From the NCBI GenBank assembly GCA_017642895.1, contig JAEPON010000002.1, positions 186,001 through 250,000 of the forward strand: a stretch of 64,000 bases of DNA, read 5' to 3'. Shown here in pieces: positions 7,099 to 15,271 of the stretch (positions are counted from its first letter, which is position 1; every line of letters starts with the position of its first letter). This stretch comes from Roseitalea sp. GTDB lineage: Bacteria; Pseudomonadota; Alphaproteobacteria; Rhizobiales; Rhizobiaceae. The notes under the pieces were generated by a model. It did no database searches and was not told where the DNA came from. It saw only the letters and a program-made list of their open reading frames with translations. Made by a program: the position numbers and the translations under genes.

Positions 7099-8007
7099 AT
7101 GTCTGGAGCACAAACCTCTTTCGCCCTGAACTCCGATACCTCCATCCCGGCGGTCGGGTTCGGCACATATCTGATCTCGAACGATGATGCTGAAACGGCG
7201 ATCTCTTCCGCGATCTCTGCAGGCTACAGACACATCGACACTGCCTCAGGATATCGCAACGAACAAACAGTCGGAGCCGGGATCAGGAAAGGGCTGCAGG
7301 CGGAAGGGCTAACCCGCGCCGACCTGTTTGTGACAGCCAAGCTCTGGCCCGGCAACCCCGCCTGGGGAGACGCGCCCAAAACCGGCGCGCAAACCATCAA
7401 AGAATGCGATGCAAGCCTGTCGCGCCTGGGTTTGGACTATGTAGACCTCTACCTGATCCACGCGCCTTACGGTGGCGATATGCGCCTTGAGCAGTGGCGT
7501 GCCCTGTTGGAGTTGCAAAATAGTGGCAAGGCTCGCTCGGTGGGAGTGAGCAACTTCAACGAAAGCCATCTTGATGAGATCGCCGCCGCGGGCCTGCCAA
7601 TGCCCGATGCGAACCAAATTGAGTTGCATCCATGGTCCCAGAAACCGGACCTGCTTGCCCATATGGCCCGGTACGGCATCGCACCGATTGCCTACAGCAG
7701 CCTTGTTCCGCTGTCCACGTGGCGCACGGAACCAGGCCAAGACAGCGCAAAGACCGATGAGATGAAAGCGGACGATACAGCCTTCAAAAACATGGCCAAC
7801 AAGTACGGCGTGTCCGAAGCACAACTTCTCCTCCGATGGGGCGTTCAGAACGGCTACGCTGTCCTGCCCAAGAGCTTGAACCCTGATCGGATGCGCCAAA
7901 ACATCGATCTGTTCTCCTTTGCCATCGACGAGACCGACATGGCGCTGATGGCAACGATGGACCGTGGTGATGGCGTGGCCTGGGCGTCAGGCGACCCCAG
8001 CAAATAG
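7099..8007 (+). CDS. Aldo/keto reductase
   Basis: The 302-residue protein is a TIM-barrel, NADPH-dependent aldo/keto reductase of the 2,5-diketo-gluconate reductase type. The catalytic tetrad can be placed: Asp and Tyr in IDTASGYRNE, Lys in VTAKLWPG and His in YLIHAPYGG. The family signature VGVSNFNESHL and the C-terminal cofactor loop LPKSLNPDRMRQN (K-S/N-R pattern) follow. The start at 7099 is preceded by GACGGAG; an in-frame ATG at 7057 has nothing comparable. It is divergent from an AraC regulator and 55 bp upstream of an exported SRPBCC protein, so the three form a likely acquired unit. It probably reduces small carbonyl compounds in the cytoplasm. Confidence 0.93.
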   Translation: MSGAQTSFALNSDTSIPAVGFGTYLISNDDAETAISSAISAGYRHIDTASGYRNEQTVGAGIRKGLQAEGLTRADLFVTAKLWPGNPAWGDAPKTGAQTIKECDASLSRLGLDYVDLYLIHAPYGGDMRLEQWRALLELQNSGKARSVGVSNFNESHLDEIAAAGLPMPDANQIELHPWSQKPDLLAHMARYGIAPIAYSSLVPLSTWRTEPGQDSAKTDEMKADDTAFKNMANKYGVSEAQLLLRWGVQNGYAVLPKSLNPDRMRQNIDLFSFAIDETDMALMATMDRGDGVAWASGDPSK

Positions 8008-8062
8008 CTGAAGCCGCTTCCCGCCCTTCAAAACAACCAAACACAAATACTTTGGAGTGATC

Positions 8063-8644
8063 ATGTCTCGACGTTCCACTTTCACCTCAATCACACTTGC
8101 TGCCCCTCTCTTTGCAATCGCGATGAGCACACCAGTTTGGGCGGACACGGCCTGCGATGCGACTTTGATGAGCGGCAGTGTAACGCAGCTTAGCGCCACG
8201 CACGCAACCGTCCACACATCTGTCTTGATCAACGCCGTCCCGGACGCTGTCTGGGCAACCCTGACTGATTTCGACAATATGGCCAGTTGGAGCAGCGGCA
8301 CGTTGCAAGGCATGACGGGCGATATCCAAGATGGCGGGAGCGTGACAATCACGTTTATCTTTGGCGCTGATGAGAACGGGGAGCCCAACTCCAACGAAAT
8401 CCCCCATACGCTGATTTACGACGAGGGCAGAGCGTTCGGCTGGTCCGATCCTTTCCCCGAAGATATTGGTGGCGGTCACGACAACCATCTCTATCGCGTT
8501 GAAGCGTGTGGCGATCAGACCTTGTTTGTCCAATCAGACGAAGTCGTCGACAATCCATATGCGGCGAACTTCGTGACCCAGCTGTTGCCTATGTATCAAA
8601 CGTTCAATGCCGAGTTGAAAGCCGCTGTCGAGCGCGCGCCATGA
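8063..8644 (+). CDS. Exported SRPBCC (START-like) domain protein
   Basis: The ATG at 8063 follows TTTGGAG and opens a Sec signal peptide with likely cleavage after PVWA (near residue 28). The mature part has the SRPBCC ligand-binding pattern: INAVPDAVWATLTDFDNMASWSSG, here INAVPDAVWATLTDFDNM, then alternating strands and a long C-terminal helix (YQTFNAELKAAVE). SRPBCC proteins bind hydrophobic ligands in a helix-grip cavity; most are cytoplasmic, so an exported one is unusual. Two or three cysteines (TACDAT, EACGDQ) could form a disulfide in the periplasm. It follows the aldo/keto reductase by 55 bp and probably belongs to the same transcript. Function is unknown. Confidence 0.8.
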   Translation: MSRRSTFTSITLAAPLFAIAMSTPVWADTACDATLMSGSVTQLSATHATVHTSVLINAVPDAVWATLTDFDNMASWSSGTLQGMTGDIQDGGSVTITFIFGADENGEPNSNEIPHTLIYDEGRAFGWSDPFPEDIGGGHDNHLYRVEACGDQTLFVQSDEVVDNPYAANFVTQLLPMYQTFNAELKAAVERAP

Positions 8645-8669
8645 TCAAAAAGTGGCGCAAACAGGCAGG

Positions 8670-8704
8670 GTCAGCTTCGTGTCACGACATCTGCCAAAGC
8701 TGAC
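8670..8704. other. Nested inverted repeats after the SRPBCC gene
   Basis: Perfect arms GTCAGCTT (8670-8677) and AAGCTGAC (8697-8704) enclose a second small palindrome (TCGTG/CACGA). No T-run follows, so it is not a classical terminator. It marks the right side of the AT-richer insert and may be an RNA fold or a junction scar. Confidence 0.35.
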
Positions 8705-8768
8705 GTTCATTGCATTGCAGAATGTTGATAGGTCTGGCCTCAAACCAGCCTTTCACCAATCCACCGCC

Positions 8769-10016
8769 CTAATCCGTCAGGGTCCAGATCAACTGATCAT
8801 AGAGTGGCATTTCGAGCCGTTCGCCCGAATAGCCCTGCATCAGGCCGAACGCACCGCCCAGAGACCAGACCGACCATGAAAAGCCGTGCGCCTCGGCCTG
8901 GCCGATCATCGCGCGCATATAATTGAGCCGGTACTGCGCCGGCACATCAAGATCGGTGCCCCATTCGCGTCCGATCATGCCGAACTCGCCCATGAAGATG
9001 CGGTCGCGGGCAATGCCGTGTTCGTCAGCCCAGCCCGCCACCGTCTCGAACGAGGGCGCCAATGCGTCGGCCGGATCGTCCAGCGCCAGCATGGCGCGCA
9101 GGCTGTCGTTGAGAAAGTTCAGCGCGCGGCGCTCGTTGCGGCCGCTCAGCGCCGCGCGGATGCGGTCGGCGCTGTCATCGGCAGCCGCGTCGAACGCCGC
9201 CGCATCGACCGCATCGGGCGGCCAGGGAATGCCGCGCAGATGCGCCACGATGTCGCCGCCCCATGTCGCCCCCTGATGGGTGACGAAGAACGGTTCGTAG
9301 GAGTGGAAGCTCCACAGCGTGTTGGCATCGTCGATCGGCCGCGGATCGACCGCCGCCAGCCCGTCGGCCGAACCCCAGCAGGCGCCGGTCAAGACCAGCG
9401 TGATATCGCCATTGGTGGCCCGCGCCGCGCCATGCAGGCTTTCAAGCCTGGCCTGCCAGCGCGCCCGGTCATCGCTGTCGTAACAGTCGAGTGTCGGCTC
9501 GTTGATCACCTCCAGCGCCACCATGTGCGCCGGCCAGCGCGACAGGTCACCCGACATGCGGGCGACCAGAGCGACATAGCGATCAAACAGCGCATCGTCC
9601 GTCATCAACTGCGTCGTTCCGACATAATCGTCGCCGTCACCGCGCGGAATGGTGTGCAGATCGACGATCACTTTCAGGCCCGCGCCCCGGATCGTCGCAA
9701 TCGCCCGGTCCATGCCCGCCAGCAGTTCGCTGAGCCGTTTGGGGTCGTCATTGTGCAGAAAGAAGGCCGGCTCCAGCGGCATGCGGATCGTGTCGAACCC
9801 GGCCGCTTTCAGATCGGCAAAGTCTTCCGGGCCCAGATGGCGTCGCCATTCGGGGAAACTGGCGACCACATCGGCATCGTTCCAGCGCGAAATGTCCGGC
9901 CATTCGACCCAAAGATTGGTGGAAATCGCGCGCCGCACCTCGAAGACGGTCGCTGCGGCCGGCAGCGCGCACAAAACGATCAGGACGGTCAGCACGGCGC
10001 GCAGGCTTGCAATCAT
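8769..10016 (-). CDS. Secreted glycoside hydrolase family 5 (cellulase-like) protein
   Basis: The 415-residue protein has a signal peptide (hydrophobic stretch 8-21, cleavage near PAAA) and a TIM-barrel glycosidase domain. The acid/base residue is E173 in ALEVINEP and the nucleophile E344 in FMGEFGMIG, the two classical GH5 signatures; GFDTIRMPLEP and VDLHTIP fit the same fold. It should hydrolyse a beta-linked polysaccharide or oligosaccharide outside the cytoplasmic membrane; the subfamily and substrate cannot be read. Two further acid-loop features, SFHSYEPF and WSVWSLGG, are also typical. It is divergent from ybgC, 55 bp away, and lies between the ruv and tol clusters. Confidence 0.85.
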   Translation of the reverse strand: MIASLRAVLTVLIVLCALPAAATVFEVRRAISTNLWVEWPDISRWNDADVVASFPEWRRHLGPEDFADLKAAGFDTIRMPLEPAFFLHNDDPKRLSELLAGMDRAIATIRGAGLKVIVDLHTIPRGDGDDYVGTTQLMTDDALFDRYVALVARMSGDLSRWPAHMVALEVINEPTLDCYDSDDRARWQARLESLHGAARATNGDITLVLTGACWGSADGLAAVDPRPIDDANTLWSFHSYEPFFVTHQGATWGGDIVAHLRGIPWPPDAVDAAAFDAAADDSADRIRAALSGRNERRALNFLNDSLRAMLALDDPADALAPSFETVAGWADEHGIARDRIFMGEFGMIGREWGTDLDVPAQYRLNYMRAMIGQAEAHGFSWSVWSLGGAFGLMQGYSGERLEMPLYDQLIWTLTD

Positions 10017-10071
10017 CGTGGCGATTTTCCATTGAGGATCGCCCGCCTTCTATCACGGAGCCCCCGCGCCC

Positions 10072-10548
10072 ATGAGCGAAAACGCCCGCAATGGTAAACC
10101 CGGCAACACGCTCATCGTACCGCTCGACGGCGCGGTGGAAGACGGTATCCACCGGTTCACCGCACGCATCTACTATGCCGACACCGATTTTTCCGGCGCG
10201 GTCTACCATGCCCGCTATCTCGAATTGCTCGAACGGGGCCGCTCGGACTATCTGCGCTGCCTTGGCGTCTACCACACCGAGCTTGCCGGCCGCGACACCC
10301 CGCTCTTCTGGGTCGTGCGCCGCATGGAAATCGACTTTCGCGCCGCCGCCCGCATCGACAACATCGTCACCGTCGAAACCCGGCTGGCTGAACTGCACAA
10401 GGCACGCATCGTCATGGCACAGACGATCCTGCGCGACGGCGTGCCGATCCTGACCGCATCGGTCACCGCCGCCCTGATCAACGACGGGGGACGCCCGCAG
10501 CGCATGCCGCGCGACTGGGCGGACCTGTTCGGCGGCGCCTTGTCCTAA
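10072..10548 (+). CDS. ybgC: Tol-Pal system-associated acyl-CoA thioesterase YbgC
   Basis: The 158-residue hot-dog-fold protein carries the 4-hydroxybenzoyl-CoA thioesterase signature YYADTDFSGAVYHARYLELLERGRSD (key part YADTDFSGAVYHARY), with the catalytic Asp in it. YbgC hydrolyses acyl-CoA or acyl-ACP thioesters and is linked to phospholipid metabolism at the inner membrane, where it associates with Tol-Pal. Its place as the first gene before tolQ is the standard arrangement. A gap of 183 bp without a gene follows, holding a 14-bp palindrome and the tolQ ribosome-binding site. Confidence 0.95.
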   Translation: MSENARNGKPGNTLIVPLDGAVEDGIHRFTARIYYADTDFSGAVYHARYLELLERGRSDYLRCLGVYHTELAGRDTPLFWVVRRMEIDFRAAARIDNIVTVETRLAELHKARIVMAQTILRDGVPILTASVTAALINDGGRPQRMPRDWADLFGGALS

Positions 10549-10731
10549 CCCATCCTTAAGGATAACCGATTATGAACGCCGGCGGACGCAGGCGACCGCA
10601 AGGCCGCCATCGTTTGACCGAATTTCTGCTTGAAAGGGCGAGCCGGACATGTCCGGTCCGGTGCCTTCAGGCGAAAGATGCTGCCCTGTCGGCCATCCGC
10701 CCGCCGGCCTTTCGAATTCAAGGAAACGACC

Positions 10732-11457
10732 ATGGAAACGCTACCGCTGGCCGCACCCGCGCACGACATGTCGATCTACGGCCTGTTCATGCAGGCCGGC
10801 TGGATCGTCAAGGCGGTGATGATCGGCCTGCTCGCCGCCTCGATCTGGTCCTGGGCGATCATCATCGACAAGTCGATGGCCTATGGACGCATGCGCCGCC
10901 AGCTTGCCCGCTTTGAGGAAAATTTCTGGTCCGGCCAGTCGCTGGAAGAACTCTACCGCACGCTTGCCGACCGCAAGGTCTCCGGCATGGGCGCGCTGTT
11001 CGTCGCCGCCATGCGCGAATGGAAGAAATCGTTCGAGCGCGGCGCCCGTTCGCCGATCAGCCTGCAAAGCCGGATCGACCGGGCGATGGATGTGGCGCTC
11101 GGCCGTGAGATGGAGCGGCTGGAAAGCCGGCTCGGCTTTCTCGCCTCGGTCGGCTCGGTTGCCGTCTATGTCGGCCTGTTCGGCACGGTGATCGGCATCA
11201 TGACCTCGTTTCAGGCGATCGCCGGCTCGGAATCGACCAACCTTGCCGTTGTCGCGCCGGGCATAGCCGAGGCGCTGCTGGCGACCGCCATCGGCCTTGT
11301 GGCGGCCATTCCCGCGCTCGTCGCCTACAACAAGCTGATCAACGATGCCGGCAAGATCGGCGCCCGCATGGAAGCGTTCGCCGACGAATTCTCCGCCATC
11401 TTGTCGCGCCAGATCGACGAGCGCGCCGCGCAGGGCCAGCGCCAGGCCGCCGAATAG
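10732..11457 (+). CDS. tolQ: Tol-Pal system protein TolQ (proton channel subunit)
   Basis: TolQ is the MotA/ExbB-type inner-membrane subunit that, with TolR, couples the proton gradient to Tol-Pal movement during cell division. The 241-residue product has three membrane segments: one near residues 18-42 (AGWIVKAVMIGLLAASIWSWAIIID, in part MIGLLAASIWSWAII), and two near 140-200 (VAVYVGLFGTVIGIM and IAEALLATAIGLVAAIPALVAY) with the conserved Gly/Thr-rich channel lining. The ATG at 10732 follows AAGGAA; an upstream in-frame ATG at 10630 would add a basic extension of no family likeness. tolR follows after 9 bp. Confidence 0.97.
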   Translation: METLPLAAPAHDMSIYGLFMQAGWIVKAVMIGLLAASIWSWAIIIDKSMAYGRMRRQLARFEENFWSGQSLEELYRTLADRKVSGMGALFVAAMREWKKSFERGARSPISLQSRIDRAMDVALGREMERLESRLGFLASVGSVAVYVGLFGTVIGIMTSFQAIAGSESTNLAVVAPGIAEALLATAIGLVAAIPALVAYNKLINDAGKIGARMEAFADEFSAILSRQIDERAAQGQRQAAE

Positions 11458-11466
11458 GAGCCCGCC

Positions 11467-11916
11467 ATGACCACCTATGCAGGCGGATGGGTCTCGCGGC
11501 GTCGGCGCAACCGCCGGCCGCGCGCCGCGCGCCCGATTTCCGAGATCAACGTCACGCCCTTCGTCGACGTGATGCTGGTGCTGTTGATCATCTTCATGGT
11601 CGCCGCGCCGCTCCTGACGGTCGGCGTGCCGATCGACCTGCCCGAAAGCCGGGCGCAACAGCTCAATTCGGACACCCAGCCGATCACGATTTCGATCAAC
11701 AATGAAGGCCAGGTGTTCATTCAGGAGACCGAGATCGCCATCGACGATGTGGTGCCCCGGCTCGAAGCGATCGCCCAGACAGGCTATGACGAGCGCATCT
11801 ATATCCGCGCCGACCGGGTGACCGACTATGGCACGGTGATGGCCGTGATGGGCCGCATCAACCAGGCCGGATACCGCAATCTGGGCCTTGTGACCCTGCA
11901 AGAGCAGGACCAGTAG
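11467..11916 (+). CDS. tolR: Tol-Pal system protein TolR
   Basis: The 149-residue ExbD/TolR family protein has the conserved segment ISEINVTPFVDVMLVLLIIFMVAAPLL (here NVTPFVDVMLVLLIIFMV, near 28-45), in which the aspartate is the proton-carrying residue of the stator. The single membrane helix is followed by a periplasmic domain (VGVPIDLPES... ISINNEGQVFIQ). It pairs with TolQ to energise TolA. AGGAG lies before the ATG, and tolA starts 5 bp after the stop, as expected for a tightly spaced operon. Confidence 0.97.
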   Translation: MTTYAGGWVSRRRRNRRPRAARPISEINVTPFVDVMLVLLIIFMVAAPLLTVGVPIDLPESRAQQLNSDTQPITISINNEGQVFIQETEIAIDDVVPRLEAIAQTGYDERIYIRADRVTDYGTVMAVMGRINQAGYRNLGLVTLQEQDQ

Positions 11917-11920
11917 GCCG

Positions 11921-12985
11921 ATGCGCGCCGGCCTTGCCACATCGGCGACGCTGCACGCGCTCCTGCTCGGATGGGGACTGATCTCCCTGTCCGCGCCGGC
12001 CTCGTTCGACGTCGATGATGTCGAGGCGCTGCCGGTCGAACTGGTCAGTCTGGCCGAGATCACGCAGGTTCAGGAAGGCGCCGAGGATGCGCCGGTCGAA
12101 GGCCCGTCCGCGCCAGAACCGGCAACGCCGGACGAACCCGAGCCCGAAGCGGTCAATGTCGGCGACAATGAGCTTGACCAGGCAACACCTGAAACCGAGG
12201 AGCAGCAGCCCGTCGAGGTGGAGGAGGCGCGTCTGCCCGAGCCCGTCGAGACACCGATCCCGGCGCCCGCCGATCGCCCGGAGCCCGAGCCGGTCGCCGA
12301 ACCGCAGCCGGAGGAACCGTCGACACCCGCCACCGAGCTTGCGCCCGAGCCCGAGCCGGTCCAAGAGGTTGCCCCCGACCCCATTGAAAACGTGATCGAG
12401 GCGGCCGAACCGGAACCGGCGCCCGAAGCCGAATTTGTCGAGCTGCCGCAGGATCTGCCGACGCCGACCGCGCGGCCCGAGCGCCCGCCGGCGCAGACCG
12501 CCCAGACACCGAACCGCCAGGACGAGGACGCGCCGCGCGAGCAGGCCGCAACGACCCCCGAGACCAATGACGAGGCCGACACCGACGAAGTGGCCAATCT
12601 CCTGAACCGCGAGCGCGGGTCGGGCGGCGGCGCTGCCTCGTCAGACCAGACCGCATCGCTCGGCGGCGACCGCTCGACCGGCGGCACCACGCTGACCCAG
12701 AGCGAGATGGATGCGCTGCGCAACCAGATCCAGGCCTGCTGGAGCCCGCCGGCGGGCGTCATCGATGCCGCCGAACTGCGCGTCTCTGTGCGGTTCCGGC
12801 TCGATCCGTCCGGCCGCGTCGAGGGCCAGCCCTCGATCACCAACAGTTCGGGCAACCGACAGGCTGACGAGAGCGCCCGCCGTGCGGTGCTCCGCTGCGG
12901 CCTGAACGGCTACAACCTGCCCGCCGACAAATATGACGCCTGGCGTGACGTGGTGGTCAATTTCGATCCCAGCGACATGTTCTGA
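11921..12985 (+). CDS. tolA: Tol-Pal system protein TolA (TonB C-terminal-type)
   Basis: TolA spans the periplasm, linking TolQR to Pal and TolB. The 354-residue product has a membrane anchor at residues 5-25, a long middle region of about 200 residues rich in Pro and Glu (EPEPEPVAEPQPEEP-like), and a C-terminal domain near 260-354 with the family's IQACWSPPAGV and VSVRFRLDPSGRVEG features. The middle differs from the Ala/Lys/Glu helix of E. coli TolA and looks more like a TonB linker, which is usual in alphaproteobacteria. Position between tolR and tolB confirms the identity. The next gene starts 111 bp later. Confidence 0.93.
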   Translation: MRAGLATSATLHALLLGWGLISLSAPASFDVDDVEALPVELVSLAEITQVQEGAEDAPVEGPSAPEPATPDEPEPEAVNVGDNELDQATPETEEQQPVEVEEARLPEPVETPIPAPADRPEPEPVAEPQPEEPSTPATELAPEPEPVQEVAPDPIENVIEAAEPEPAPEAEFVELPQDLPTPTARPERPPAQTAQTPNRQDEDAPREQAATTPETNDEADTDEVANLLNRERGSGGGAASSDQTASLGGDRSTGGTTLTQSEMDALRNQIQACWSPPAGVIDAAELRVSVRFRLDPSGRVEGQPSITNSSGNRQADESARRAVLRCGLNGYNLPADKYDAWRDVVVNFDPSDMF

Positions 12986-13096
12986 GCGATGACGAATCCG
13001 TTTTCCCGGCGCGGCCACGCGCACACCATTGACACATCTCTGCCGCATAGCGTGCCTAACCGGGCGCCAACCCATGGCTGAGCCAAAGGATTGACC

Positions 13097-14419
13097 ATGA
13101 TGATGACACACCGTTCCGGCCGGCTGGCGGCCCTGTTCGTGGCGATGATGGCGCTTTTCGCCGCCAGCGCCCTGCCCGCCCGCGCGCTCGTCGAGATCGA
13201 CATCAACCAGGGCAATATCGAACCGCTGCCGATCGCCGTCACCGACTTCATCTCCGGCGACGGGATCGGCGCGCAGATCAGCCAGGTCGTTGCCGACAAT
13301 CTGCGCCGCTCGGGCCTTTTCGTGCCGGTCGACAAGGGCGCCTTCATCGAAAAGGTCTCCAACCCGGATGCGGCGCCGCGCTTTGAGGATTGGCGCGTGA
13401 TCAATGCGCAGGCGCTGGTCACTGGCCGCGTGACCGAGGAAGGCGGCGGCCGGCTGCGCGCCGAATTCCGCCTGTGGGACACCTTTGCCGGCGAACAGAT
13501 GACCGGCGAACAATTCTTCACCAATCGCGACAATTGGCGCCGCGTCGCCCACATCATCTCGGACGCCATCTTCGAGCGCCTGACCGGCGAAAAGGGCTAT
13601 TTCGACACGCGCATCGTCTATGTCGCCGAGAGCGGCCCGCGCGACAACCGCACCAAGCGCCTCGCCATCATGGATCAGGACGGCTACAACAACCGCTACC
13701 TCACCCAGGGCGGCGACATCGTGCTGACGCCGCGCTTTTCGCCTTCGCGCCAGGAAATCACCTATATGGATTTCGCCGGCGGCGAGCCGAAGGTCTATCT
13801 CCTCCAACTCGAGACCGGCCAGCGCGAACTGGTCGGCGATTTTCCGGGCATGACGTTCAGCCCGCGCTTTTCGCCGGACGGGCAGAAGGTGGTCATGAGC
13901 CTGCAGCAGCCCGACGGCAACGCCAACATCTACGCGATGGACCTGCGCTCGCGGAACACGACGCGCCTGACCAATTCGGCCTCGATCGACACCTCGCCGT
14001 CCTATTCGCCCGATGGCAGCCGCGTGGTGTTTGAGTCCGACCGCGGCGGCCGCCAGCAGCTTTACGTGATGGGCGCAAACGGCGGCGGCGCCACGCGCAT
14101 CTCGTTCGGCAACGGCTCCTATTCGACGCCGGTCTGGTCGCCGCGCGGCGATCTGATCGCCTTCACCAAACAGTCCGGTGGCCAGTTCTCGATCGGCGTG
14201 ATGAAGCCGGACGGGTCGGGCGAGCGCATCCTGACGACCGGCTTCCACAATGAAGGGCCGACCTGGGCGCCCAATGGCCGCTATCTGATGTTCTTCCGCC
14301 AGAATGCCGGCGCCGGTGGACCCCAGCTCTTTTCGATCGATTTGACCGGCCGCAACGAGCAGCGCGTGACGGTCGACGGATTTGCCTCCGACCCGGCCTG
14401 GTCCCCGCTTCTGGAGTGA
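13097..14419 (+). CDS. tolB: Tol-Pal system beta-propeller protein TolB
   Basis: This 440-residue periplasmic protein has a signal peptide (cleavage near ALPARA), an N-terminal domain ([24 protein letters not shown] start, [11 protein letters not shown] pattern) and a six-bladed beta-propeller built from repeats such as [44 protein letters not shown] and [11 protein letters not shown]. TolB binds Pal and exchanges it with the TolA-linked state during constriction. Three consecutive ATG codons occur; the first, at 13097, is 6 bp after AAAGGA. A TTG at 13091 in the same frame is unlikely. Identity is certain from the repeats and operon place. Confidence 0.97.
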   Translation: MMMTHRSGRLAALFVAMMALFAASALPARALVEIDINQGNIEPLPIAVTDFISGDGIGAQISQVVADNLRRSGLFVPVDKGAFIEKVSNPDAAPRFEDWRVINAQALVTGRVTEEGGGRLRAEFRLWDTFAGEQMTGEQFFTNRDNWRRVAHIISDAIFERLTGEKGYFDTRIVYVAESGPRDNRTKRLAIMDQDGYNNRYLTQGGDIVLTPRFSPSRQEITYMDFAGGEPKVYLLQLETGQRELVGDFPGMTFSPRFSPDGQKVVMSLQQPDGNANIYAMDLRSRNTTRLTNSASIDTSPSYSPDGSRVVFESDRGGRQQLYVMGANGGGATRISFGNGSYSTPVWSPRGDLIAFTKQSGGQFSIGVMKPDGSGERILTTGFHNEGPTWAPNGRYLMFFRQNAGAGGPQLFSIDLTGRNEQRVTVDGFASDPAWSPLLE

Positions 14420-14514
14420 TGGCGGCCCCGTCGGGCAAAGCATACCCGCCCCGTTGTCGCCGCATTTGACCGGCACCGCGGGCGCCGGCGCGCAACGCGC
14501 CGCAAACACGGTCC

Positions 14515-14544
14515 GTTAACCGTCTTTTTCAAACGGCGGTTAAC
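14515..14544. promoter_or_regulatory. Inverted repeat in the tolB-pal gap
   Basis: GTTAACCG (14515-14522) and CGGTTAAC (14537-14544) are perfect 8-bp arms with a 14-bp spacer, 22 bp centre to centre. The 201-bp gap before pal holds this and no gene. It could bind a dimeric regulator at a separate pal promoter. Confidence 0.35.
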
Positions 14545-14620
14545 TCAGACAGGGTTACCAAAAGGCTTCGGCCATCATTAGGATGCGACCGATCCCGTCT
14601 TGAACCGAGAGGTATTGGCC

Positions 14621-15124
14621 ATGGGCCGAACTCACATGCGCCCGGCGCGCGCCGCCATCATCGTCGCCCTTGCGGCACTGACGATCACCGGCTGCGCCCA
14701 GAACCGCAACAATCTGCCGAACAACGCCGCCGATCTCGGTCTTTCGGGCGCTGCGGCCGGCTCGACCCAGGACTTCACCGTCAATGTCGGCGACCGCATC
14801 TTCTTTGACACCGATTCCTCGGTGATCCGCGCCGACGCGCAGGCAACGCTGGCCCGCCAGGCGCAGTGGCTCAACCAGTATCCGACCTACCAGATCACCA
14901 TTGAAGGCCATGCCGACGAACGCGGCACGCGTGAATACAACCTGGCGCTCGGCGCCCGCCGCGCCGCCGCCACCAAGGCCTTTCTGGAATCGCGCGGCGT
15001 GAACGGCTCGCGTCTGCGCACCATCTCGTTTGGCAAGGAACGCCCCGTCGCCACCTGCGACGCCGCCTCCTGCTGGAACCAGAACCGGCGCGCCGTGACC
15101 GTCCTGACCGGTCAGGGAAGCTGA
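14621..15124 (+). CDS. pal: Peptidoglycan-associated lipoprotein Pal
   Basis: The 167-residue outer-membrane lipoprotein has a signal sequence ending in the lipobox TITGC (Cys near residue 25) and an OmpA-like peptidoglycan-binding domain: VGDRIFFDTDSSVI, IEGHADERGTREYNLALGARRA and ISFGKERPVA. It anchors the outer membrane to peptidoglycan and to TolB/TolA. The ATG at 14621 follows GAGAGG; the TTG at 14600 would lengthen the signal with no benefit. A hairpin terminator follows at 15169-15198. The C-terminal NQNRRAVTVL matches other Pal proteins. Confidence 0.97.
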   Translation: MGRTHMRPARAAIIVALAALTITGCAQNRNNLPNNAADLGLSGAAAGSTQDFTVNVGDRIFFDTDSSVIRADAQATLARQAQWLNQYPTYQITIEGHADERGTREYNLALGARRAAATKAFLESRGVNGSRLRTISFGKERPVATCDAASCWNQNRRAVTVLTGQGS

Positions 15125-15168
15125 TCGGGCCGGCGACCTGTCGCACTGATACATGAATGCCACAGGGT

Positions 15169-15198
15169 GGCTCCGGCATGCGCCGGGGCCGCTTTTTT
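15169..15198 (+). terminator. Rho-independent terminator after pal
   Basis: GGCTCCGGC (15169-15177) pairs with GCCGGGGCC (15182-15190) with one G-U pair and a 4-base loop. GCTTTTTT follows. It closes the tol-pal transcript before cpoB. Confidence 0.75.
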
Positions 15199-15271
15199 GT
15201 TGACCCCGCGCCGCCCGTCACCAAATTTTCGTCCCACTGGCGGCGCATGAGGGCGGCCAGATGAAAACACG

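Noticed and set aside
8670..8704. Integron attC-like site
   Set aside because: Palindromes are nested, but the RYYYAAC and GTTRRRY core sites are absent and no integrase is near.
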